The notes: generated by a model not told the origin, from the sequence alone. A stretch of 60,491 nt of DNA from an uncultured Lachnospiraceae bacterium (GCA_949051815.1 CARQVR010000013.1:1-60491); one strand, 5' to 3'. Shown: positions 1 through 9,461, counted from the first letter of the stretch. Numbers and translations: made by a program.

Positions 1-14
1 TGGTGTGAGAGGTC

Positions 15-41
15 GGAAATTTCTCAATTAGAGAAATTTCC
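15..41. repeat. 11-bp perfect inverted repeat
   Basis: GGAAATTTCTC (15-25) and GAGAAATTTCC (31-41) form a perfect 11-bp stem with a 5-nt loop. No T-tract follows. It could be the end of an upstream transcription unit outside the window or an operator. A palindrome of similar design lies at 35765-35788. Confidence 0.6.
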
Positions 42-100
42 TCCTACTCGATTGTCCGCTGCGCTTCATACTTTTTTTATAATTATTTTCCATTCAGATG

Positions 101-129
101 TTGACAATGGAAAACAGAAGTGATACCTT
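101..129 (+). promoter_or_regulatory. hrcA operon promoter (SigA-like)
   Basis: TTGACA at 101-106 is separated by 17 nt from TACCTT at 124-129. A TG at 121-122 makes an extended -10 element. Transcription would begin around 136, just upstream of the CIRCE operator, the usual arrangement for HrcA repression. Confidence 0.7.
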
Positions 130-143
130 ACTACCAGAAGGTG

Positions 144-170
144 TTAGCACTCTAATAAGTTGAGTGCTAA
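144..170. promoter_or_regulatory. CIRCE operator (HrcA-binding)
   Basis: TTAGCACTC (144-152), a 9-nt spacer, and GAGTGCTAA (162-170) match the CIRCE consensus exactly. HrcA binds this element and represses the operon until heat or misfolded protein titrates GroE. It lies 42 bp upstream of hrcA, so the operon should be autoregulated. Confidence 0.97.
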
Positions 171-212
171 CAACCGGTGTGAAGGGACTGAACAGTTACA
201 GAGGGAAATGGT

Positions 213-1238
213 ATGCATCTGGACGAAAGAAAATATATCATATTGCAAGCCATCATCCGAAACTACCTTGAGACGGGGGAACCGGTGGGCAGCCGCACAA
301 TCTCCAAGTACACTGATCTGAACTTAAGCTCCGCAACCATCCGCAACGAGATGGCGGATCTGGAAGAGCTGGGTTACATCTTACAGCCCCACACCTCCGC
401 GGGCAGGATTCCTTCCGACAAGGGCTACCGCCTCTATGTGGATAAAATGATGGAGGAGAAGGAGCGGGAAGTGGAGGAGATGAAAGAGCTGCTTTTGGAG
501 AAGGAGGATAAGATGGACCACCTTCTCAAGCAGGCCGCCAAGGTGCTCGCCAACAATACCGAGTACGCGGCGATGATCTCCGCGCCCCAGTACCACCGCA
601 ATAAGCTGAAATTCATCCAGCTTTCCAGGGTGGATGCCGGACAGATTCTGACGGTGATCGTGGTGGAGGGAAATGTGATCAAGAACTCCATGCTTACGGT
701 ATCGGAGGAGCTTAGCGACGAGACGCTTCTAAAGCTGAACATTCTCCTGAACACCCATTTGAACGGCCTGTCGCTGGAAGAGATCAATCTGGGCATGATA
801 GCGGCCATGAAGCAGCAGGCGGGCATTCACAGTGAAATAGTGGCGGATGTCATAGACGCGGTGGCGGAAGCGATCAAGGCGGACGAAGATCTGGAGATCT
901 ATACAAGCGGCACGAAAAACTTTTTCAAGTATCCGGAGCTTGCGGATCACGAGAGAGCAAGCGAGCTGATTACCACCTTTGAGGAAAAACAGCTTTTAAG
1001 CGAGCTGGTGCAGGGAAATCTTTCGGGCGATAATAACACGGGCATACAGGTTTACATCGGTGACGAGACGCCTGTGGCGGGCATGAAGGATTGCAGCATC
1101 GTGACGGCGACTTACGAGCTGGACGCGGGCATGAAAGGAACCATCGGCATCATCGGTCCCAAGAGAATGGACTATGAGAAGGTTGTGAGCAATCTCAGGC
1201 TGTTAAAGCATCAATTGGATGATTTATATAAGAAGTAA
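213..1238 (+). CDS. hrcA: Heat-inducible transcription repressor HrcA
   Basis: The product is the HrcA repressor (341 aa, normal length). The N-terminus begins MHLDERKYIIL and has the family winged-helix DNA-binding region (about residues 1-75, including the SSATIRNEMADLEELGY segment). The remainder matches the GAF-like and inserted dimerisation domains. A purine-rich ribosome site (AGAGGGA) precedes the ATG. It is the first gene of the hrcA-grpE-dnaK-dnaJ operon and lies directly behind a perfect CIRCE element, so it controls its own operon. Family knowledge: HrcA activity depends on the GroEL/ES chaperonin, so unfolded protein relieves repression. Confidence 0.97.
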   Translation: MHLDERKYIILQAIIRNYLETGEPVGSRTISKYTDLNLSSATIRNEMADLEELGYILQPHTSAGRIPSDKGYRLYVDKMMEEKEREVEEMKELLLEKEDKMDHLLKQAAKVLANNTEYAAMISAPQYHRNKLKFIQLSRVDAGQILTVIVVEGNVIKNSMLTVSEELSDETLLKLNILLNTHLNGLSLEEINLGMIAAMKQQAGIHSEIVADVIDAVAEAIKADEDLEIYTSGTKNFFKYPELADHERASELITTFEEKQLLSELVQGNLSGDNNTGIQVYIGDETPVAGMKDCSIVTATYELDAGMKGTIGIIGPKRMDYEKVVSNLRLLKHQLDDLYKK

Positions 1239-1279
1239 ACAGAAAGCACTATTAACCCAGGGAACGAAAAAAGAAAGGG

Positions 1280-1897
1280 ATGAGTACCGTGGCAGCAGAG
1301 GAAAAGGATAAACAGGAAAAAGAGCTGGAAGAACAGGATATGACGAAACAGGAGACAGAGACGCCGCAGACGGAAACAGCCGGTGAACCTTCGGCCGGGG
1401 ACGGGGAGAAAGCCGCGAAAAGCGATAAGAAGGAAAAGAAGAAAAAGGACAAAAAGCAGGACGCCCTGAAAGAGAAAGTGGAAGAGCTGGAAGACAGAGT
1501 AAAACGCCAGATGGCAGAGTTTGACAATTTCCGCAAACGGACCGAGAAAGAAAAGACGGCTATGTTTGAGACGGGCGCAAAGAGCGTGATCGAAAAGATT
1601 CTGCCGGTGGTGGATAATTTCGAGAGAGGGCTGGCCAGCGTACCGGAGGAAGAAAAGGACGGGGCCATTGCACAGGGGATGCAGATGATCTATAAGCAGC
1701 TTATGACAGAGCTGGAAAATCTGGATGTAAAGCCGATCCCGGCAGTCGGGGAGGAATTTAATCCCGAGTTTCACAATGCGGTGATGCAGACGGAGAGCGA
1801 AGAGTTTGAGTCCGGCACGGTCGCGCAGGAGCTGCAGAAGGGATATACTTACAGGGACAGCGTGGTCAGACACAGTATGGTGGCAGTTGTCCAGTGA
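1280..1897 (+). CDS. grpE: Nucleotide exchange factor GrpE
   Basis: GrpE (205 aa) releases ADP from DnaK and resets its substrate cycle. The first 65 residues are very acidic and lysine-rich and look disordered. A long coiled-coil helix follows (about 68-100), then the compact C-terminal domain ending in YTYRDSVVRHSMVAVVQ, which resembles the family signature (R-x-A-x-V-x-V). An AAGAAAGGG ribosome site precedes the ATG. The gene sits between hrcA and dnaK, the standard Firmicutes order, 41 bp after hrcA. Confidence 0.96.
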   Translation: MSTVAAEEKDKQEKELEEQDMTKQETETPQTETAGEPSAGDGEKAAKSDKKEKKKKDKKQDALKEKVEELEDRVKRQMAEFDNFRKRTEKEKTAMFETGAKSVIEKILPVVDNFERGLASVPEEEKDGAIAQGMQMIYKQLMTELENLDVKPIPAVGEEFNPEFHNAVMQTESEEFESGTVAQELQKGYTYRDSVVRHSMVAVVQ

Positions 1898-2042
1898 GAA
1901 GAACTTTTAATCGCTCACAGCAGGGGCTGTTTTGCGAGGAGGTTCCGGATCTCACGCCGGAGAATGTCTGAAAAGAGACGTTCCTGGCATATGGCAGGGA
2001 AATAGTTTCAAAATCATGCATAGAAGTGGAAGGAGAAAAATT

Positions 2043-3917
2043 ATGAGTAAAATTATCGGTATCGACTTAGGAACGACAAACAGCTGCGTGGCAGTTATGG
2101 AGGGCGGCAAGCCCACCGTGATTGCGAATACGGAAGGCGCAAGAACCACACCGTCTGTCGTAGCATTTACGAAGAACGGCGAGAGACTTGTGGGTGAGCC
2201 GGCGAAGCGTCAGGCGGTTACCAACGCGGATAACACCATCGCTTCCATCAAGAGAGATATGGGTACGGACAAAGGCCGCGTGATTGCGGATAAAAAGTAC
2301 TCCCCGCAGCAGATTTCCGCAATGATTCTGCAGAAACTGAAAGCGGACGCAGAGAATTATCTGGGCGAGAAGGTTACCGAGGCTGTTATAACGGTTCCCG
2401 CATACTTTAACGATTCCCAGAGACAGGCGACCAAGGACGCGGGCAAAATTGCCGGTCTGGACGTGAAACGTATCATCAACGAGCCTACGGCTGCTGCACT
2501 GGCTTACGGCCTTGACAACGAAAAAGAGCAGAAGATTATGGTATACGATCTGGGCGGCGGTACTTTCGATGTGTCCATCATCGAGATCGGCGACGGCGTG
2601 ATTGAGGTGCTTGCCACAAACGGCGACACCCGTCTGGGCGGCGATGACTTTGACCAGAAGATCATCGACTGGATGCTTTCCGAGTTTAAAGCGCAGGAGG
2701 GCGTGGATCTGTCCAATGATAAGATGGCGCTCCAGAGACTGAAAGAGGCGGCAGAGAAGGCGAAGAAAGAGCTTTCCTCCGCGACCACAACGAATATCAA
2801 CCTTCCCTTTATCACGGCGACGGCGGAAGGCCCTAAGCACTTTGACATGAATCTGACAAGAGCGAAGTTTGACGAGCTGACAAGCGACCTCGTAGAGCGC
2901 ACCGCGATTCCGGTACAGAACGCGATGAAGGATGCGGGCCTGACCAATGCGGATATCGGGCAGGTGCTTCTGGTAGGTGGTTCCACCCGTGTGCCGGCAG
3001 TACAGGAGAAAGTAAAACAGATTACCGGAAAGGAGCCGAGCAAGTCCTTAAATCCCGACGAGTGCGTGGCTTTGGGCGCGTCTGTGCAGGGCGGTAAACT
3101 TGCGGGCGACGCGGGCGCAGGCGAAATCCTTCTGCTGGATGTAACACCGCTTTCACTTTCCATCGAGACGGCAGGCGGTATTGCTACCAGACTGATCGAG
3201 AGAAATACCACCATCCCCACCAAGCACAGCCAGGTGTTCTCCACCTACTCCGACAACCAGACGGCGGTGGACATCAACGTATTGCAGGGTGAGAGACAGT
3301 TTGCGAAGGATAACAAGTCCCTCGGCCAGTTCCGTCTGGACGGTATTCCGCCGGCAATGCGCGGCGTACCGCAGATCGAGGTAACCTTCGATATTGATGC
3401 CAACGGTATTGTTAACGTGTCCGCTAAGGATCTGGGCACAGGCAAAGAGCAGCATATTACCATCACCGCAGGCTCCAACATGTCAGACGACGAGATCGAG
3501 AAGGCGGTAAAAGAGGCGGCGGAGTTTGAAGCGCAGGATAAGAAGCGCAAAGAGGCCGTTGACACGAGAAACGATGCGGACTCCTTCGTGTTCCAGACCG
3601 AGAAAGCATTGAATGAAGTGGGCGACAAGATCGACGCTTCCGAGAAGGCAGGCGTGGAGGCTGACCTGCAGGCAGTAAAGGATATTCTGGAGAAGACCAA
3701 GGATCAGGAGCTTACCGACAGCCAGCTTGACGAGCTGAAAGCGGCGAAGGAGAAACTGACCAACTCCGCGCAGGCCCTGTTTACAAAGATGTACGAGAGT
3801 ATGCAGCAGGCACAGGGAGGCCCTGACATGAGCAATATGGGCGGCGCGCAGGAAGCGGCACCGCAGGATAACGGCGGGGCAGACGATGTAGTTGACGGCG
3901 ATTACAGAGAGGTTTAA
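2043..3917 (+). CDS. dnaK: Molecular chaperone DnaK (Hsp70)
   Basis: DnaK (624 aa) is the ATP-driven Hsp70 chaperone. The start at 2043 gives the family N-terminus MSKIIGIDLGTTNS and has a GAAGGAG ribosome site; an in-frame ATG at 1932 would add 37 unconserved residues and is rejected. The nucleotide-binding domain (phosphate-1 motif GIDLGTTNSCV, VYDLGGGTFDVS) is followed by the substrate-binding domain and a helical lid. The tail is Gly/Gln-rich and ends in DDVVDGDYREV. The 145-bp gap before the start holds several short inverted repeats (for example around 1941-1956 and 1979-1999), which may structure or process the operon mRNA. Confidence 0.98.
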   Translation: MSKIIGIDLGTTNSCVAVMEGGKPTVIANTEGARTTPSVVAFTKNGERLVGEPAKRQAVTNADNTIASIKRDMGTDKGRVIADKKYSPQQISAMILQKLKADAENYLGEKVTEAVITVPAYFNDSQRQATKDAGKIAGLDVKRIINEPTAAALAYGLDNEKEQKIMVYDLGGGTFDVSIIEIGDGVIEVLATNGDTRLGGDDFDQKIIDWMLSEFKAQEGVDLSNDKMALQRLKEAAEKAKKELSSATTTNINLPFITATAEGPKHFDMNLTRAKFDELTSDLVERTAIPVQNAMKDAGLTNADIGQVLLVGGSTRVPAVQEKVKQITGKEPSKSLNPDECVALGASVQGGKLAGDAGAGEILLLDVTPLSLSIETAGGIATRLIERNTTIPTKHSQVFSTYSDNQTAVDINVLQGERQFAKDNKSLGQFRLDGIPPAMRGVPQIEVTFDIDANGIVNVSAKDLGTGKEQHITITAGSNMSDDEIEKAVKEAAEFEAQDKKRKEAVDTRNDADSFVFQTEKALNEVGDKIDASEKAGVEADLQAVKDILEKTKDQELTDSQLDELKAAKEKLTNSAQALFTKMYESMQQAQGGPDMSNMGGAQEAAPQDNGGADDVVDGDYREV

Positions 3918-3918
3918 C

Positions 3919-3933
3919 CAGTTCAACCAGACC
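3919..3933 (+). repeat. Degenerate end of the CAGTTCAGCC intergenic repeat
   Basis: CAGTTCAACCAGACC begins 2 nt after the dnaK stop and matches the left end of the repeat at 33301 (CAGTTCAGCCAGACC) at 14 of 15 positions. Only the end is present; dnaJ starts at 3968. It is listed as a possible relic. Confidence 0.4.
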
Positions 3934-3967
3934 ACAGCTGAGTGAAATAAAGGGAAGGATATAAGTC

Positions 3968-5146
3968 ATGGCAGAACAAAAACGGGATTATTATGAGGTG
4001 CTTGGCGTAGAGAAAAGCGCTGACGACGCCGCCATAAAAAAAGCATACAGAGTTCTTGCTAAGAAATATCACCCCGACATGAATCCCGGGGATGCGGAGG
4101 CGGAGAAAAAGTTTAAAGAAGCCTCGGAGGCATATGCCGTTTTGAGCGACCCCGAGAAGAGGAGACAGTATGACCAATATGGTCATGCTGCCTTCGACGG
4201 TGCGGGCGGCGCAGGCGGTTTTGGCGGCTTTGATTTCAATGGCGCGGATTTCGGGGATATCTTTGGCGATATTTTCGGGGATCTTTTCGGCAGCGGCAGA
4301 CGCGGCGGCGGAAGAGGAAACGGCCCCATGAAAGGCGCCAATATCAGAACGAGTGTCCGGATCAGCTTCGAGGAAGCGGTTTTCGGCGTGGAGCGTGAGA
4401 TTGATCTGACCCTTAAGGACGAGTGTACTTCCTGCCACGGCACGGGCGCGAAGCCGGGAACCAGTCCCGAGACCTGCAGCAAGTGCGGCGGTAAGGGACA
4501 GGTGGTATTTACTTCGCAGTCTTTCTTCGGCACGGTGCGCAATGTGCAGACCTGTCCCGACTGTCATGGCACGGGTAAGGTGATTAAAGATAAATGTCCC
4601 GACTGCCGCGGCACGGGCTATATAGCAAATAAAAAGAAGATAAAGGTTTCCATCCCTGCGGGTATCGACAACGGACAGTGTGTCCGCATCCGCGACAAGG
4701 GTGAGCCGGGGACGAACGGCGGACCCAGAGGCGATCTGCTGGTCGAGGTGGTAGTGGGGAGGCATCCCATCTTCCAGAGGCAGGACGAAAACATTTATTC
4801 CACCGTGCCGATGTCCTTCGCCATTGCGGCGCTGGGCGGTGATATCGTGATCGACACCGTGGACGGCAGGGTAATTTACGAGGTGAAGGCCGGAACGCAG
4901 ACTGACACCAAGGTCCGTTTAAAAGGAAAAGGCGTGCCTTCTCTCAGAAATAAGGATGTGCGCGGCGACCATTATGTGACGCTGGTGGTGCAGGTGCCCG
5001 ACAAGCTGTCCCATGAGGCGAAAGATCTGTTAAAGCAGTTTGACGAGTGCACGGGCGACAGCCTGAATGCGGCAAAGAACATAACATCCGATACACCCGA
5101 GGAACCGGCGGGCGGCGGGAAAAAGAAGAAAAAATTTAAGTTTTAG
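3968..5146 (+). CDS. dnaJ: Chaperone protein DnaJ (Hsp40)
   Basis: DnaJ (392 aa) delivers substrates to DnaK and stimulates its ATPase. The J domain (residues 1-70) contains the HPD tripeptide in KYHPDMNP. A Gly/Phe-rich linker follows (about 75-120). Next comes the zinc-binding domain with four CxxCxGxG repeats (CTSCHGTG, CSKCGGKG, CPDCHGTG, CPDCRGTG), then two beta-rich C-terminal domains and a lysine-rich tail. An AAGGGAAGG ribosome site precedes the ATG. It is the last gene of the heat-shock operon and is followed by an intrinsic terminator. Confidence 0.98.
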   Translation: MAEQKRDYYEVLGVEKSADDAAIKKAYRVLAKKYHPDMNPGDAEAEKKFKEASEAYAVLSDPEKRRQYDQYGHAAFDGAGGAGGFGGFDFNGADFGDIFGDIFGDLFGSGRRGGGRGNGPMKGANIRTSVRISFEEAVFGVEREIDLTLKDECTSCHGTGAKPGTSPETCSKCGGKGQVVFTSQSFFGTVRNVQTCPDCHGTGKVIKDKCPDCRGTGYIANKKKIKVSIPAGIDNGQCVRIRDKGEPGTNGGPRGDLLVEVVVGRHPIFQRQDENIYSTVPMSFAIAALGGDIVIDTVDGRVIYEVKAGTQTDTKVRLKGKGVPSLRNKDVRGDHYVTLVVQVPDKLSHEAKDLLKQFDECTGDSLNAAKNITSDTPEEPAGGGKKKKKFKF

Positions 5147-5163
5147 GCAGCGATGAATAGAAG

Positions 5164-5200
5164 CGGTTACAGGAGCGATTCCTGTAATCGTTTTTATTTT
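5164..5200 (+). terminator. Terminator of the hrcA-dnaJ operon
   Basis: A 10-bp stem (CGGTTACAGG 5164-5173 with CCTGTAATCG 5181-5190, one G-U pair) and a 7-nt loop are followed by TTTTTATTTTG. Confidence 0.9.
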
Positions 5201-5241
5201 GTTGTAAAATACAATATTTTTACTGTTGTGTGTTTTTGGGG

Positions 5242-5270
5242 TTTTTTTAGGGGGGGGGGTGTGCTATAAT
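5242..5270 (+). promoter_or_regulatory. Promoter of the subtilase gene with a G10 tract in the spacer
   Basis: An extended -10 element (TGCTATAAT, hexamer 5265-5270) is clear, but the -35 position holds only a T7 run (5242-5248). Between them is an uninterrupted run of ten G (5250-5259). Slippage in such a run would change promoter spacing. Confidence 0.7.
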
Positions 5271-5286
5271 GAAAACAATATTTTGC

Positions 5287-5325
5287 AGAGTGATTGCCAG
5301 AACAGACACTCTTTTGTGGCAATCA
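5287..5325 (+). promoter_or_regulatory. 5' leader with two overlapping inverted repeats
   Basis: TGATTGCCA (5291-5299) pairs with TGGCAATCA (5317-5325). AGAGTG (5287-5292) can instead pair with CACTCT (5307-5312). The two stems share bases 5291-5292, so they compete. No T-tract follows. The function is unknown. Confidence 0.45.
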
Positions 5326-5366
5326 AATGATGGAGTACCTGTAGTAAAAGGAGAAAGGAAAAGGGA

Positions 5367-8300
5367 ATGAGAGCAAGAAAGAAATTTAGCAAACAGATGT
5401 TGGCATTGTTATTGTCAGCGGTATTGATTGCAGAACCGGCGACGAGTACTGTTGTTACATATGCGGCAGAACCGGTCATTGGACAAACAGTGGATTCTGA
5501 AAAAGATGTATCTGAAATGGAGGATGAGGATACAGAGGTTACAGAAGAAAAGGATGAAACTGATGCCGGAGAAAGTGGTTCTGGTGAAGAAGGCAGCGGG
5601 GAAAGCGGCTCCGGTGAAGAAGGCAGCGGGGAAAGCGGCTCCGAAGAGGAAGGAAGTGAGGAGGACAACTCCGGTGAGGAAGGAAGCGGGGAAAACGACT
5701 CCGATGAGAATGGTAATGGGGAAAATGACTCCGATGATGAGGACAGCTCCGAAGAGGAAGGCAGTGAGGAGGGCTCCGGCGAGAATGACGGAGAAGATCA
5801 AGGGACGGACAAAGATGGTGAGGATGTTGCTCCGGAGGAGGAGCTTCCTACCGATGAAGAATTAGAGGAAGAACCGAAAGAAGACACCGATGAGCAGGAC
5901 ACAGTGTCTGACAACGATTTAGAGGAAAAAGAAGAGGAAGAAGAGGAAGACAAAGATAACTGGCAGGGGACAGGCCATAAGGCACCAGAGCTGGAAATGG
6001 ATCTGACTTCTGCGATGGTTTCTGAAAAGCGCGAGTTAAAAGGAACTTCCGAGCGCTTGAAGAAATTGGGAAAAAATGAACATTATTTGGCAAATGAGGC
6101 AATTTTTCTGGCGTCTTCCAGGAAATATGCAGAAACGGTAGCAGAAGGTTATGGCGCGTCTTTGGAATCTTGTGAAGACGGTGTTGCAGTTATGTCTTTC
6201 CCTGATGAAGTGACGGATATTATTGCAATGGCGGAAGATGAGAAAGTAAAACTTCCGGCTGTATATCCGAATTATCGGTATACAACCTGCAACGATATTG
6301 TAGTATATTCAGACGCAGTGCCGATAGAAGATAGTAATGTAGCAATGGTAGCCAATAACGATCCGTTCCTGGTGCCTTCTGCGGGGGAGGGATATCAGTA
6401 TTATCATGAGGAAATTCATTCTACTGGCGCATGGAATTATAATGATGCGGCAGGAAAAGGGATTAAAGTTTCTGTCATTGACAGCGGCATACAGAAGAAT
6501 CATGAAGATTTAAATGGCAGGGTTGCGTCCGCAGCAGTAACCTACAGTACACCGTATAATAAAGCAGAAGATAATAATGGTCACGGAACGCATGTCTCCG
6601 GTATTATAGCGGCCACCGGAAACAACGATCTGGGCGGAGCCGGAATCGCATATAAGGCGAGCATCGTATCTTATAAGGCTTTAGAACAAAATCCTGCTAC
6701 GGACCAGTCAAGTGGTAGTACGGTTGGTATCATTAAGGCGGTGAATGCGTCAGTAAAGAGCGGAGCGCGGGTTATCAATATGAGCCTTGGCGGTCCTAAC
6801 TATGACGCCTTATTCGAAGCGGCAGTTGACGCGGCAGTAAACAAGGGAGTTGTGGTAGTTGCGGCCGCAGGAAACGACAGTGCGCAGTTATCGGGGGAAA
6901 TAGGCGATTCAAATTACTATTCGCCCGCATGCTTTGAGAATGTTATTACGGTATCCGCGAAAAATATGGGAGCAGCAACTCTTGCAGATTTTTCTAATTA
7001 TGGTGATGGCATCGTTGACATTACAGCTCCGGGGACAGGGATTGCGTCCAGCTGTCCGGGTAATGACTATGCGTTGATGAGTGGTACTTCTCAGGCAACA
7101 CCGATGGTAGCGGCAGCAGCGGCATATATTCTTTCTGTCAGTCCGGATTTGAAGAGTAATAAAACGAAGTCAGCCGTTGAAAACGTAAAGAGAATCTTAC
7201 AGGATTCGGCAACAAAAGATGGCTATTCTGACTCTTCTAAGTTTGGAGCCGGTCTTTTAAATGTAGAAGCGGCTGTGAGGATGGCGGCGCCTGTGGCTTC
7301 AGATCAGGGAGGCGCGGGAGAGCTGACTGCTCCAAAAGCAAAAATCGGGGAAAGTGATATTGCAAATAATGCTACAATTCAGGATACAGATAAGATTACT
7401 CTTTCCGCTACGGTAGACGGCGTGGCAAATAGCGAGGTGAAAATTTATTATACCACAGACGGAAAAGCGCCGACGGATAAGAGTACACTATATACAGAGC
7501 CGTTTTCAATACAGGCATCTGGTAGTAAGACGATTAAGGCAATTGCCATTTACTATGGAAAAAAGAGTAAAGTGACGTCTACCAAAGTAAAAGTCAATGC
7601 AAATATGACAAGCTTCTCCATTGCTTCCAAGACAAAGTCTGCTTACCTGGGTGCAGGAAAATCCATGAACTTGGTGGTAGACAAAGAAAGCATTGAGCCC
7701 GCTTATGCAACGAATAAAAAAGTAACATGGGAAATTAGCGATTATGGTAATGCCGGCAGTGCGGATGTTACGATCAATGCAACCGGTGGTCAGTTGAGGG
7801 CAGCAGCAACTATTACATCTAAAACTGTTATTAAAGTAAAGGCAACAGCGAAAGATGCCGGTGGCTGTGCCAAAACAATAGAAATTACACTGCTTCCGAA
7901 AGTAAGTTCGTTGACTTTAAAAGCTCCTGTACTTACGGATAAGAAGCCGTATCAGTTAAATTATGCGGCGACTGCGGATACAGTACAAATGGAAGTGGAG
8001 GTTACTCCGGCAGATGCCAACACGGGAATTTCTTACACGACGTCTAATGCGAAGGTAGCGACTGTAAGTGACACCGGATTGGTTACCGCGGTAGGCAACG
8101 GTAAGGCGACGATTACAGCGAAGACAACGGATGGCAGTAACAAGAAAGCTTCCCTGCAGGTGCAGGTAACGAAGAAGGTGCAGTCTGTTGCAGTCAGATC
8201 TAAAACCGGAGAGGCTCAGTTGGCAGCGGGAAAAACCTTGCAGATGGTGGCAGACGTTACGAGCGATGCAACGAATAAAAAAGTGAACTGGTCGGTAGAA

Positions 8301-9461
8301 GGCGGAGCGGCGACAATTGATTCGAAAGGAAAACTGAAGGCGAAAGCGAGCAGCGAAGTAACGGCAGTTTCAACAGTCACAGTAAAAGCAGAAGCTGTGG
8401 ATGAAAGCGGAAAGTCTGGTGTAATGACGATTACTGTTTATCCGTCTATTACAGGTAAGATTGCTTTCGAAGAGACAGGCTCCTCCTGTAACTTGGGAAC
8501 AAGCGAAAAGGGAGCGCTTAAGACAAGTTTACAGTTGCATCCGTATACAGAGGATCATACAGCGAACTTCTTTGGAAGGAAAAAGGGCAGTGGGGACGAA
8601 GGGCTTAATAACTTTATTTACACTTCCTCGAACAAAAAGATTGCGGAGGTCAATAGTACGGGTCTTGTGACCGCTAATACAGCCGGAAAGACGGGAACTA
8701 CTAAAATTAAAGTTACGGCAAGGGACGGAAGCGGAAAAAGTGCAACTTATACCGTGAAAGTTGTGAGACCGGTAACATATGTTTCTGTTTATTCTAAAAC
8801 AGGCAGTGTGGTTGTTGGAAAAAATAAAACATTGACCCTGGGTGCATCGGTAGGTGGCAGCGCAAGCAATAAAAAATTGAAGTGGTCGTCTTCTGATCCG
8901 GGTATTGCGACGGTTGATCAAAAGGGAAAAGTTAAGGGAATCAGTTATGATAAGTCTGCCTTAGAATCCATGGTGACTATCACTGCGGAAGCAACCGATG
9001 GAAGCGGCGAGAAAGGTACTTATAAAGTCTTGGTACAGCCTGCGATTACGAAGCTGATGTATAGATATAGAACAATTTTTGGGCAGACCGGTTGGGCATC
9101 CTCTGTAGTGGACACTACATATTTGGCAAATGTACCTGATGAGCCAATAGATGAAAAGAATGTAAGTACCTATGTAAATAATTATTCCTTAATAGATATG
9201 ACACCGTATTATTTTGATGAATCTTCAGGTAATAGCTACAGAACGATAGTTAAAGATGGAGAGACATATGCTTATTGGGATTGGGCCAGTGTTTCATGTA
9301 CTTGTTCTAATAACAATGTCATTCAAATAGTGAGTGTTAAAGTTGGGGAAAATCAGTATGCGGATTTCTGGATTCCGGTCAATAAGGGAACGGCAACGCT
9401 TACCTTTAAGGCATTGGATGGATCTGGAAAGAGCGCTAAAATAAAAATTACAGTAAAATAG
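5367..9461 (+). CDS. Secreted subtilisin-like (S8) serine protease with Ig-like repeats
   Basis: The product is a 1364-residue secreted protease. A signal peptide (about 1-33) is followed by an acidic Gly/Ser/Glu low-complexity stretch (about 50-195). A propeptide-like domain ends in LPAVYPNYRY (about 238-305). The S8 catalytic domain (about 340-640) has an intact triad and oxyanion residue: D372 (VIDSG), H406 (GHGTH), N503 (AAGND) and S575 (GTSQATP). A chitobiase-C-like/FN3-type segment (about 660-740) and four to five Big_2-like Ig repeats follow; several end in a DGSGKxA-type motif. There is no LPXTG or SLH signal, so surface retention is unclear. The gene starts at ATG 5367 behind AAAGGAGAAAGG. 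The G10 promoter tract suggests variable expression. The next gene encodes a homologue of its propeptide domain. Confidence 0.93.
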   Translation: MRARKKFSKQMLALLLSAVLIAEPATSTVVTYAAEPVIGQTVDSEKDVSEMEDEDTEVTEEKDETDAGESGSGEEGSGESGSGEEGSGESGSEEEGSEEDNSGEEGSGENDSDENGNGENDSDDEDSSEEEGSEEGSGENDGEDQGTDKDGEDVAPEEELPTDEELEEEPKEDTDEQDTVSDNDLEEKEEEEEEDKDNWQGTGHKAPELEMDLTSAMVSEKRELKGTSERLKKLGKNEHYLANEAIFLASSRKYAETVAEGYGASLESCEDGVAVMSFPDEVTDIIAMAEDEKVKLPAVYPNYRYTTCNDIVVYSDAVPIEDSNVAMVANNDPFLVPSAGEGYQYYHEEIHSTGAWNYNDAAGKGIKVSVIDSGIQKNHEDLNGRVASAAVTYSTPYNKAEDNNGHGTHVSGIIAATGNNDLGGAGIAYKASIVSYKALEQNPATDQSSGSTVGIIKAVNASVKSGARVINMSLGGPNYDALFEAAVDAAVNKGVVVVAAAGNDSAQLSGEIGDSNYYSPACFENVITVSAKNMGAATLADFSNYGDGIVDITAPGTGIASSCPGNDYALMSGTSQATPMVAAAAAYILSVSPDLKSNKTKSAVENVKRILQDSATKDGYSDSSKFGAGLLNVEAAVRMAAPVASDQGGAGELTAPKAKIGESDIANNATIQDTDKITLSATVDGVANSEVKIYYTTDGKAPTDKSTLYTEPFSIQASGSKTIKAIAIYYGKKSKVTSTKVKVNANMTSFSIASKTKSAYLGAGKSMNLVVDKESIEPAYATNKKVTWEISDYGNAGSADVTINATGGQLRAAATITSKTVIKVKATAKDAGGCAKTIEITLLPKVSSLTLKAPVLTDKKPYQLNYAATADTVQMEVEVTPADANTGISYTTSNAKVATVSDTGLVTAVGNGKATITAKTTDGSNKKASLQVQVTKKVQSVAVRSKTGEAQLAAGKTLQMVADVTSDATNKKVNWSVEGGAATIDSKGKLKAKASSEVTAVSTVTVKAEAVDESGKSGVMTITVYPSITGKIAFEETGSSCNLGTSEKGALKTSLQLHPYTEDHTANFFGRKKGSGDEGLNNFIYTSSNKKIAEVNSTGLVTANTAGKTGTTKIKVTARDGSGKSATYTVKVVRPVTYVSVYSKTGSVVVGKNKTLTLGASVGGSASNKKLKWSSSDPGIATVDQKGKVKGISYDKSALESMVTITAEATDGSGEKGTYKVLVQPAITKLMYRYRTIFGQTGWASSVVDTTYLANVPDEPIDEKNVSTYVNNYSLIDMTPYYFDESSGNSYRTIVKDGETYAYWDWASVSCTCSNNNVIQIVSVKVGENQYADFWIPVNKGTATLTFKALDGSGKSAKIKITVK
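5568..5802 (+). repeat. Acidic Gly/Ser/Glu coding repeat in the subtilase gene
   Basis: Residues 68-145 are imperfect repeats of G-S-G-E-E-G-S-G-E. A 30-bp unit is exactly duplicated in tandem at 5583-5612 and 5613-5642. The stretch is probably a disordered, highly charged linker whose length can change by recombination or slippage. Confidence 0.85.

Noticed and set aside
5428..5865. Arg/Lys-rich + strand frame inside the subtilase gene
   Set aside because: Frame-shifted reading of the acidic GSGEE repeats.
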